Translations under genes and position numbers: made by a program
The notes under the pieces: generated by a model
Seen by the model: only the letters and a program-made list of their open reading frames with translations
Databases searched by the model: none
Told to the model about the DNA's origin: nothing
Part shown: one piece after another, positions 6,843 to 12,506 of the stretch
Numbering within the stretch: position 1 is the first letter of the stretch
Layout of the letters: every line of letters begins with the position of its first letter
Assembly: GCA_903916165.1 (NCBI GenBank)
Contig: CAIWVR010000305.1
Span: 1 to 12,506 of the forward strand
DNA length: 12,506 nt
From: an uncultured Hyphomicrobiales bacterium
GTDB lineage: Bacteria > Pseudomonadota > Alphaproteobacteria > Rhizobiales > Beijerinckiaceae
Direction of reading: 5' to 3'

Positions 6843-6886
6843 GTTCTTTTTTCCCACTTGCGCGCTTTTCACGCTAAAAGCTCCCC

Positions 6887-8014
6887 ATGAACCAGCACGC
6901 CAAACGCCGCTATCAGGCCGGCCTCACCGCGGAAACCGAACGGGCCGAGCGATTGCGCCCCAAGGAGCCGAAGCTCCCGACCGCCCCGCTCGCCACGCCG
7001 GAAACCGGCGCGACCGTCTACGAGGTCACGCCCGAGGAGGCCGGGCAGCGGCTCGACAAGGTGCTGGCGTCGCGCGCAGAAGCCGCAGCCATCGCCCTCT
7101 CGCGCACGCGCCTGCGTGCGCTCATCGAGGAAGGTCGCGTGCTGGTCGATGGCAAGCCCACGACCGACGCGGGCGCCAAGGCCCGCGAAGGGCAGGTCCT
7201 CACCGTCGACATTCCCGCGCCGATCCCCGCCGAACCGCAGGGCGAGAACATTCCGCTCGATGTGGTGTTCGAGGACGAGCACCTGATCGTCATCGAAAAG
7301 CCGGCGGGCCTCGTCGTCCATCCGGCCAGCGGCCACGAAAACGGCACGCTGGTCAACGCCCTGATCGCCCATTGCGGCGACAGCCTGTCGGGCATTGGTG
7401 GCGTCCGCCGCCCCGGCATCGTCCACCGCATCGACAAGGACACGTCCGGCCTGCTCGTCGTCGCCAAGACCGACGCCGCCCACCAGGGCCTTTCGGCGCT
7501 GTTTGCCGATCATGGCCGCACACTCTCGCTGTCGCGCGAATATCTCGCCTTCGTCTGGGGCCGCATGGAGCGCCGCGCCGGCATGATCGACGCCCCGCTT
7601 GCCCGCCATCCGCACAATCGCGAGAAAATGGCCGTGGTCCGCAATGCGCAGTCGCGCGAGGCGATCACCCATTGGCAATCGGAGGAATATTTCACCTCCG
7701 GGTCGAGCACCGCGACACTGGTCGCCTGTCAGCTGGAGACCGGACGCACCCACCAGATCCGCGTCCACATGGCCCATATCGGCCATCCGCTGCTGGCCGA
7801 CGCCGTCTATGGCGCGGGCTTCAAGACCAAGGCCGGCAATCTTGGATCGCTGGCCAAGGATGCGCTGGCGGCGCTGCGGTCGCGCCAGGCCCTGCATGCG
7901 GCACGCCTCGGCTTCGAGCATCCGATCACCGGCGAGGAACTGATGTTCGAGAGCCCCCTGCCCGCAGACCTCGCGGCCCTCGCCGAGGCACTCAGGGCCG
8001 ACGGTGCCCTCTGA
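6887..8014 (+). CDS. RluA-family 23S rRNA pseudouridine synthase (RluC/RluD-like)
   Basis: The protein has 375 residues and converts specific uridines of the large ribosomal RNA to pseudouridine. After a charged N-terminal stretch (1-45) come an S4 RNA-binding domain (about 50-110, with RLDKVLASR and ALIEEGRVLVDGK) and the catalytic domain. The core shows LIVIEKPAGLVVHPASGH, then HRIDKDTSGLLVVAKT with the catalytic aspartate D183, and GRTHQIRVHMAHIGHPLLAD near the C-terminus. The family is unambiguous. RluD versus RluC cannot be settled here, although RluD-type next to rpoH is a common alphaproteobacterial arrangement as I recall. An insertion rich in alanine and lysine (about 306-326) follows the GRTHQIR motif. 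The ATG has only a weak upstream purine stretch. rpoH follows 281 bases downstream. Confidence 0.92.
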   Translation: MNQHAKRRYQAGLTAETERAERLRPKEPKLPTAPLATPETGATVYEVTPEEAGQRLDKVLASRAEAAAIALSRTRLRALIEEGRVLVDGKPTTDAGAKAREGQVLTVDIPAPIPAEPQGENIPLDVVFEDEHLIVIEKPAGLVVHPASGHENGTLVNALIAHCGDSLSGIGGVRRPGIVHRIDKDTSGLLVVAKTDAAHQGLSALFADHGRTLSLSREYLAFVWGRMERRAGMIDAPLARHPHNREKMAVVRNAQSREAITHWQSEEYFTSGSSTATLVACQLETGRTHQIRVHMAHIGHPLLADAVYGAGFKTKAGNLGSLAKDALAALRSRQALHAARLGFEHPITGEELMFESPLPADLAALAEALRADGAL

Positions 8015-8295
8015 CGTCTTCGTGAAGAAAATTTAATTCAGGGCACTCTGGTATTCCGACATGTGGTTGCGACATATCCGGATTCTCATCTATGGCCCTG
8101 TGAAAAGTAGGGTTTATCGATTGAGCTGCCATGGAAAGAAGGGGTGCCGGACCTCTGCGTCCCTCGCCTGCCGGGCACGGCACGCCCCCTTTTAGCCATG
8201 GTTGAGCAAAACTATATTCATGTCTGAGCCGAGCGCGACCTTGTGGTCGGCCGGACGCCGGGCCGCCCAGACCGGGGCCCCTACAGGAGGATGGA
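8015..8295 (+). promoter_or_regulatory. rpoH leader and promoter region
   Basis: This gap holds no convincing gene. An AT-rich patch at 8207-8222 containing TATATT (8213-8218) is the best -10 candidate but lacks a good -35. A CGACC-TTGT-GGTCG hairpin (8236-8249) and GC-rich sequence that can pair (GGGCC at 8260-8264 with GGCCC at 8276-8280) lie directly before a strong AGGAGG (8285-8290), which is 5 bases from the rpoH ATG. Structure so close to the ribosome binding site could affect translation (inference). Confidence 0.4.
8139..8193 (+). terminator. Possible terminator or leader hairpin between the pseudouridine synthase gene and rpoH
   Basis: AAGGGG-TGCCG (8139-8149) can pair with CGGCA and CCCCTT (8178-8191), with a 3-base bulge and a long loop, followed by T residues. 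It could end the upstream transcript or be part of the rpoH leader. The bulge and long loop make it weaker than the other terminators in the window. Confidence 0.35.
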
Positions 8296-9207
8296 ATGGC
8301 TGCTGCGCTTCCGATGATTTCTGCTGAAAGTGGGCTGTCCCGCTATCTCGCCGAAATCCGGCGGTTTCCGATGCTGGAGCCGCAGGAAGAATATATGCTT
8401 GCCAAAAGCTGGCGCGAGCACGGCGATCGGGACGCTGCGCATCGGCTGGTCACATCACATCTGCGCCTCGTCGCCAAGATCGCGATGGGCTATCGCGGCT
8501 ATGGCCTGCCGATCGGCGAGGTCATTTCCGAGGGCAATGTCGGCCTCATGCAGGCCGTGAAGCGATTCGAGCCCGAGAAGGGCTTCAGGCTCGCGACCTA
8601 TGCCATGTGGTGGATTCGCGCTTCGATCCAGGAATATGTCCTGCGCTCGTGGTCGCTCGTGAAAATGGGCACGACCGCGAACCAGAAGAAGCTGTTCTTC
8701 AACCTGCGCAAGGCCAAGAGCCAGATCTCCGCCCTGGAGGAAGGCGATCTTCGCCCCGAGCAGGTTGCCACCATCGCCACCAAGCTCGGCGTGACGCAAC
8801 AGGACGTGATCGACATGAACCGCCGCATGAGCGGCGATGCATCGCTCAATGCCCCGCTTCGGCAGGAGGGCGAAGGCGAATGGCAGGATTGGCTGGTCGA
8901 CGATTCCTCGAGCCAGGAGGCGCTGCTGGTCGATCGCGAGGAGAGCGACAATCGTCTGGCTGCCCTGCGCTCGGCGCTCGGCGTTCTCAATGATCGCGAG
9001 CGCCGCATCTTCGAGGCGCGCCGCCTCGCCGACGAACCCGTCACGCTGGAACAATTGTCGGAGGAGTTCAGCATTTCGCGCGAGCGCGTGCGCCAGATCG
9101 AGGTGCGTGCCTTCGAGAAGGTGCAGGCGGCGGTGAGGGCCGGCGTCGCACGACTCGAGACCATCGCGCCCGTCAAGCCGCAGATAGAGGAGCGCCCCGG
9201 CGCCTAG
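8296..9207 (+). CDS. rpoH: RNA polymerase heat-shock sigma factor RpoH (sigma-32)
   Basis: The 303 residues match the usual RpoH length. Region 2 lies at about 50-118 and includes HLRLVAKIAMGYRGYGLP and the -10-binding FRLATYAMWWIRASIQEYV. The RpoH box, diagnostic for sigma-32, is QKKLFFNLR at 130-138. Region 4 with its -35-reading helix-turn-helix is at about 230-280 (LEQLSEEFSISRERVRQIE). The protein directs core RNA polymerase to chaperone and protease genes on heat and other protein-folding stress. In the family its stability is controlled by DnaK and FtsH. The ATG is preceded by AGGAGG five bases away. Many Hyphomicrobiales carry two or more rpoH copies, so which paralogue this is remains open. 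It ends before a perfect hairpin terminator. Confidence 0.96.
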   Translation: MAAALPMISAESGLSRYLAEIRRFPMLEPQEEYMLAKSWREHGDRDAAHRLVTSHLRLVAKIAMGYRGYGLPIGEVISEGNVGLMQAVKRFEPEKGFRLATYAMWWIRASIQEYVLRSWSLVKMGTTANQKKLFFNLRKAKSQISALEEGDLRPEQVATIATKLGVTQQDVIDMNRRMSGDASLNAPLRQEGEGEWQDWLVDDSSSQEALLVDREESDNRLAALRSALGVLNDRERRIFEARRLADEPVTLEQLSEEFSISRERVRQIEVRAFEKVQAAVRAGVARLETIAPVKPQIEERPGA

Positions 9208-9228
9208 GAGACACGTTTCGCAAAATGC

Positions 9229-9257
9229 AAAAGGGCGGCTGTTTCAGCCGCCCTTTT
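9229..9257. terminator. Bidirectional terminator between rpoH and the convergent gene
   Basis: AAAAGGGCGGCTG (9229-9241), TTT and CAGCCGCCCTTTT (9245-9257) form a perfect 13-bp hairpin with a 3-base loop. It is flanked by A and T runs, so it can end both the rpoH transcript and the minus-strand transcript stopping at 9292. Confidence 0.93.
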
Positions 9258-9291
9258 ATTGCACCGCTCCCCGCCATGACGATATTGCACG

Positions 9292-11211
9292 CTATTTCCA
9301 GGCGTCGAGCGCCTCATTGACGACGCGTTCGCCCGCCGTGCCCTTCTCGAAAGTGAGCTTGGCGATGCGCTGGTCGGACAGCTGCATCGGAATGTCGATC
9401 CAGCCGCGGTTGCGGATAAGATCGAGGTTACGGATCGTCGCACTCTCGCCACGCGTCAGGCCGACGAGGAAGAAATTGCGCAGGATCGGTGCTGGCGCGC
9501 CGACGAGGGCGTCGCCAGCCGGCGTGTCTTCCTTACGCATCTGCGGCGTCGAAATCGTCGCGACGCCCGGGATCGGCCCACCCTCGGTCGGCGTGAAACG
9601 CACCTCGATCGTATGGGTGGCCGGCAGCGTATTGTCCGCGTTCTTCTGGATGAGGATCACGGCCTTGAGCTTGGCGTCAGGCAGATCGACCTCGGCACGC
9701 ACGCCGACGGAAAGCGGCTGGCCCGGCCCGCGACTCACATTATCAAGACGCCAGACGACAGTGCCGACATGGGTGCGCACGCGCTGCGGATCATCGGGAG
9801 CATCGACGAGAAGCGCGGCACGTTGGGCGACCGGGATCGACGGCAACACGGATTGCGATGCCTGGGGTTGCGGTTGGGGTTGGGGTTGGGGTTGCGACGG
9901 CTTTTGCTGCGACGGCTGGGATGGCTGGGGCTGCGCTGTCCCGAACGTGGACTGCTGTGCCGGTGCCACCGGCACCGCCTGGCCGCCACCGATCCGCTCG
10001 ACGAGTTTGCCAACCGACTGTTCGGCAGCCGGCTCGGCACCGGGGGCCGGGCGAAGCCGGACGAGATCATCGGGATTGTCGCGTCGCATGTAAGCAAAGA
10101 TCGCAATCGCAGCCACCACCAGCGCCACAGGCAAGCCGATCAGCCATGGACGTAAATTGCGCTCTTTGTTGATCGGCGGCAGCGGTGCCGCCGGCCGAAC
10201 GCCCCCTTGGCGCGGCTCGTCCACAGCATCGTCCAGTATGGAGAGATCGGCGGAGACCCGCGCGGCTTCGGCGCGTGGACCATATTTGCGCAAGGTGCCA
10301 TTGATCGGCGCTGTCTGCTCACGACGCTCGTTGCCCGCCTCGGCGACGAACCGCTCCAAGCCGATTTCCGCGTCGATGGTAAATGGTATTGGTGCCTCGA
10401 CAAGCGGCGCGTCCATCCTCGACAGATCGACCGGTATCTGGGGCGCGAAGCCAGCATTCTCCGCCCCATTGGGAGACGGGATCTGCAGCGTCGGCGCAGG
10501 CCTTGTCACCTGTGGCTGAGCGACGCGTGTCGTCTCCGGCGGGGGCTGCACAACCCGTGTCGTTTCCGGCTGGGGCTGGGGCTGAGGCGTCCAGACCGGC
10601 TGCGGCTGGGCTGGTTGGGGCGCAGGCTGCGGTTGCGCTTGTGACGTGGGCTGCGCTTGTGACTTGGGCTGCGCTTGTGGCTTGGGCTGCGGCTTTGCCT
10701 CGACGGGGGCCGGTTTCGGCTCCATGAGCACCGAAGGCGGAACGGGCGTCTTGACGGCGGGCTTGGCAAGCGACGCGAGGCGCTGGCGCGCGGCATCGAG
10801 CGCGCCCAGACCTGCAGGTCGCTCGGCTGGCTTTGAGCTGGTGCGGGTCACCAAGGCCTGGCGCCCCGGCAGTGCCGGACGAACGGTCTGGATCGTCGGC
10901 CGCACCGCCGGCCCATCGGAACGTCGCGGAAGTGAGTCCAGCGACCTGTTGAGCTCGCCGGGTGAAGGAGGCATTCGCGTTGTGGAGGCCGGCACGGGTG
11001 GGGGGGCAGCTTCCGCCTCGAGCTGGGCGATAGCCTCGTCGAGCATTTGGCTCTCGCGCTGGATGTCCTGCTCGGCGATCGGCGGCTGCACAACACGCAA
11101 CTGCCCGATCAACGCCGTACGCGCGCGCTCGTAGATCGCGCGCCGCGTCTCTGGCGTCGATTGCGGCAGGCCCGCAATCGCTCTTGCAAGCAGCGGGTAA
11201 TATTCAGCCAT
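9292..11211 (-). CDS. Conserved-type single-span membrane protein, Pro/Gln-rich, function unknown
   Basis: I do not recognise a functional family for these 639 residues. The N-terminal segment (1-68: YYPLLARAIAGLP, ETRRAIYERAR, then a Glu-rich helix) looks like a compact helical domain. A low-complexity Pro/Gln/Ala tract covers about 155-247, with repeats of AQPKSQ type and two ETTRV(V/A)QP copies. One transmembrane helix lies at about 354-374 (WLIGLPVALVVAAIAIFAY), followed by basic MRR. A second Pro/Gln tract is at about 425-455, and a soluble C-terminal domain from about 462 to the end contains beta-rich stretches such as HTIEVRFTPTEGGPIPGVATIS. The positively charged residues after the helix make the orientation uncertain; I lean to N-terminus cytoplasmic, C-terminus periplasmic. 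It lies 70 bases after purA on the same strand and may be co-transcribed. The ribosome binding site is weak. Expression of the whole frame is supported by its length and consistent codon use. Confidence 0.8.
   Translation of the reverse strand: MAEYYPLLARAIAGLPQSTPETRRAIYERARTALIGQLRVVQPPIAEQDIQRESQMLDEAIAQLEAEAAPPPVPASTTRMPPSPGELNRSLDSLPRRSDGPAVRPTIQTVRPALPGRQALVTRTSSKPAERPAGLGALDAARQRLASLAKPAVKTPVPPSVLMEPKPAPVEAKPQPKPQAQPKSQAQPTSQAQPQPAPQPAQPQPVWTPQPQPQPETTRVVQPPPETTRVAQPQVTRPAPTLQIPSPNGAENAGFAPQIPVDLSRMDAPLVEAPIPFTIDAEIGLERFVAEAGNERREQTAPINGTLRKYGPRAEAARVSADLSILDDAVDEPRQGGVRPAAPLPPINKERNLRPWLIGLPVALVVAAIAIFAYMRRDNPDDLVRLRPAPGAEPAAEQSVGKLVERIGGGQAVPVAPAQQSTFGTAQPQPSQPSQQKPSQPQPQPQPQPQASQSVLPSIPVAQRAALLVDAPDDPQRVRTHVGTVVWRLDNVSRGPGQPLSVGVRAEVDLPDAKLKAVILIQKNADNTLPATHTIEVRFTPTEGGPIPGVATISTPQMRKEDTPAGDALVGAPAPILRNFFLVGLTRGESATIRNLDLIRNRGWIDIPMQLSDQRIAKLTFEKGTAGERVVNEALDAWK
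9864..9891 (+). other. G-quadruplex-like GGGGTT tract in the template strand
   Basis: Four GGGG runs (9864-9867, 9876-9879, 9882-9885, 9888-9891) with loops of 8, 2 and 2 bases fit the intramolecular G-quadruplex pattern. Three copies read as TTGGGG, identical to the ciliate telomere repeat by chance. They encode the PQPQ part of the second Pro/Gln tract (CCC CAA codons on the minus strand). Confidence 0.6.
10635..10688. repeat. Three tandem 18-bp coding repeats
   Basis: Units at 10635-10652, 10653-10670 and 10671-10688 are nearly identical (GCGCTTGTG followed by ACGTGGGCT, ACTTGGGCT or GCTTGGGCT). Each encodes six residues on the minus strand, giving PK-PQ, PK-SQ and PT-SQ variants of an AQP-containing hexapeptide. 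The length is a multiple of three, so gain or loss of a unit keeps the reading frame. Confidence 0.8.
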
Positions 11212-11281
11212 TTCGCGTTACGACCACTCTCAAGACCCTCGACACTACGCGCCGCACCCCAAAAGCCTGACGTCGACCGAC

Positions 11282-12506
11282 TCAGTCCTGAAAAGGATTG
11301 TGGACAAAGATCGTATCATCACGCTCGGGACTCGTCGAAAGTAAAGCCACCGGAGTTCCGATCAGTTCCTCGATCCGTCGCACGTATTTGATTGCCTGGG
11401 CGGGAAGATCGGCCCAGGACCGGGCTCCGGCCGTGGTCCCCTCCCAACCGGCGATCGTCTCATAGACCGGGATGACGCGCCCCTGAGCCGCCTGGCTCGC
11501 GGGCAGCCGGTCGATCCGCTGGCCGTCCAGCATGTAATGGGTGCATACGTTTATCTTGTCGAACCCATCGAGAATGTCAAGCTTTGTCAGGGCGATACCG
11601 TCGATGCCCGAGGTTTTCACGGCCTGGCGAACCAGCACTGCGTCGAACCAGCCGCAGCGGCGGGGGCGACCGGTCACCGTGCCAAATTCATGGCCGCGCT
11701 CGCCGATAAGGGCACCGATCTCGTCCATCAATTCCGTCGGGAACGGACCGCCGCCGACGCGCGTCGTATAGGCCTTGGCAATGCCAAGCACGTAACCAAT
11801 GGCGCGTGGGCCGACGCCGGATCCCGTCGCCGCATTGGCAGCGGTGGTGTTCGACGAGGTGACAAAGGGGTAGGTGCCGTGATCGACGTCGAGCAGGGCA
11901 CCCTGCGCGCCCTCGAACAGGATGCGCTTGCCCTGGCGGCGCATGGTGTCCAGCAACTCCCATGTCACCGCCATATAGGGGAGAACCTGCGGGGCAACCG
12001 CGAGAAGTTCCTCACGCAGAGCCCCTGCGGCGATGTCCGGCAGGCCGAGGCCGCGGCGCAGCGGATTATGATGCGCCAGCAAGCGGGCGATCTTGTCGTC
12101 CAGCGTGTCGGGCTCGGCGAGGTCCATGACACGCACGGAACGGCGGCCGACCTTGTCCTCGTAGGCAGGGCCGATGCCGCGCATCGTCGTGCCGATCTTG
12201 GTGCCCGAGGTGGAGGCGGATTCGCGATGCGCGTCGAGTTCGCGGTGTATGGAGAGGATCAGCGGCGCATTTTCCGCGAGCTTCAGATTGTGCGGGCCGA
12301 CATCGACGCCCTGCGCCCGCAACTGGCCGATTTCCTTGACGAGGTGGTGCGGATCGACAACGACACCATTGCCGATGACTGAAATCTTGCCCTCGCGCAC
12401 AATGCCCGACGGCAGCAGAGACAGCTTGTAGACCTTGCCGTCGATGACGAGCGTATGGCCGGCATTATGGCCGCCCTGGAAGCGAACGACGACATCCGCC
12501 TCGATC
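11282..12506 (-). CDS. purA: Adenylosuccinate synthetase PurA (N-terminus outside the window)
   Basis: The enzyme couples IMP and aspartate with GTP to make adenylosuccinate, the first committed step from IMP to AMP, in the cytoplasm. The frame is open from the right edge to the TGA at 11282, giving 407 residues; about 23 are missing compared with the usual 430. Conserved landmarks in order are [10 protein letters not shown] with the catalytic histidine (the E. coli H41 position), [40 protein letters not shown] with [34 protein letters not shown] and the C-terminal FVHNPF. The GTP-binding P-loop near the N-terminus is outside the window. No truncation or frameshift is seen. A shorter ATG-like reading from 12400 (a GTG codon) would wrongly discard the active-site histidine. 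It lies upstream of the Pro/Gln-rich membrane protein gene. Confidence 0.97.
   Translation of the reverse strand, partial: IEADVVVRFQGGHNAGHTLVIDGKVYKLSLLPSGIVREGKISVIGNGVVVDPHHLVKEIGQLRAQGVDVGPHNLKLAENAPLILSIHRELDAHRESASTSGTKIGTTMRGIGPAYEDKVGRRSVRVMDLAEPDTLDDKIARLLAHHNPLRRGLGLPDIAAGALREELLAVAPQVLPYMAVTWELLDTMRRQGKRILFEGAQGALLDVDHGTYPFVTSSNTTAANAATGSGVGPRAIGYVLGIAKAYTTRVGGGPFPTELMDEIGALIGERGHEFGTVTGRPRRCGWFDAVLVRQAVKTSGIDGIALTKLDILDGFDKINVCTHYMLDGQRIDRLPASQAAQGRVIPVYETIAGWEGTTAGARSWADLPAQAIKYVRRIEELIGTPVALLSTSPERDDTIFVHNPFQD

Noticed and set aside
4490..6877. A 795-codon open frame on the plus strand, antisense to the IclR and flavoprotein genes
   Set aside because: It is explained by high GC and codon bias of the true minus-strand genes. 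The translation is low-complexity, Arg/Gln/Ala-rich, with no recognisable domain, and both opposite genes have clear family motifs.
6394..8025. A 543-codon plus-strand frame overlapping the pseudouridine synthase gene
   Set aside because: It is a shadow in another frame: Arg/Pro-rich with no domain, while the RluA-family frame carries S4 and catalytic motifs.
8067..8095. TTGCGA and CTATGG with 17-base spacing as an rpoH promoter
   Set aside because: The -10 half matches the sigma-70 consensus poorly and no sigma-32 (CTTGAA-type) or ECF GGAAC element is visible, so it is not listed.
7992..8183. A 63-codon minus-strand frame in the rpoH leader
   Set aside because: It has no ribosome binding site, overlaps the 3' end of the pseudouridine synthase gene, and its product resembles nothing known.
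9861..9894. Telomere-like TTGGGG repeats as evidence of a linear replicon end or eukaryotic DNA
   Set aside because: They are internal to a continuous bacterial coding frame and encode Pro-Gln repeats. Identity to a ciliate telomere unit is coincidental.

Overview
The window is GC-rich DNA from an alphaproteobacterium, most likely of the order Hyphomicrobiales (Rhizobiales). The evidence is an RpoH-type sigma factor beside an RluA/RluD-type pseudouridine synthase, a nearby purA, a Bug/TctC-like fragment, NitT/TauT-type periplasmic binding proteins, and the short palindromic intergenic repeats familiar from this group. The genus cannot be fixed from the sequence alone. No tRNA, rRNA, CRISPR array, transposase or phage gene is visible.

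Left part (1-5362), accessory catabolism. A minus-strand reading frame runs off the left edge. It has a signal peptide followed almost directly by what looks like the C-terminal end of a Bug/TctC solute-binding protein, so it is probably an internally deleted remnant. A LysR-type regulator (352-1269, minus) diverges from an ACMSD-like amidohydrolase/decarboxylase (1379-2395, plus), and a clean palindrome of the LysR/Nac type lies in the gap. Converging on the amidohydrolase is a minus-strand series: an IclR regulator (5362-4583), a class II aldolase/decarboxylase-like enzyme (4487-3720) and an orphan NMT1/SsuA-type solute-binding protein (3594-2572). Together these suggest uptake and decarboxylation or cleavage of a small, probably aromatic, carboxylic acid. 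The substrate is not determined and no permease or ATPase gene is present. Two related palindromic repeats flank the binding-protein gene.

Middle and right part (5471-12506), mostly conserved genes. A BaiN/HI0933-type flavoprotein (minus) diverges from an RluA-family pseudouridine synthase (plus) across a 201-base gap filled with hairpin repeats. Downstream is rpoH (8296-9207, plus), the heat-shock sigma factor, behind a 281-base leader. A perfect 13-bp hairpin separates rpoH from a convergent gene for a 639-residue, proline/glutamine-rich, single-span membrane protein of unknown function. That gene lies downstream of purA (adenylosuccinate synthetase, 12506-11282, minus), whose N-terminus is outside the window.

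No clearly new multi-gene system is evident. The points most worth a second look are the truncated Bug-like gene, the Nac-type operator, the decarboxylase pair with an orphan binding protein, the Pro/Gln-rich membrane protein with its G-quadruplex-like DNA tract, and the repeat families.
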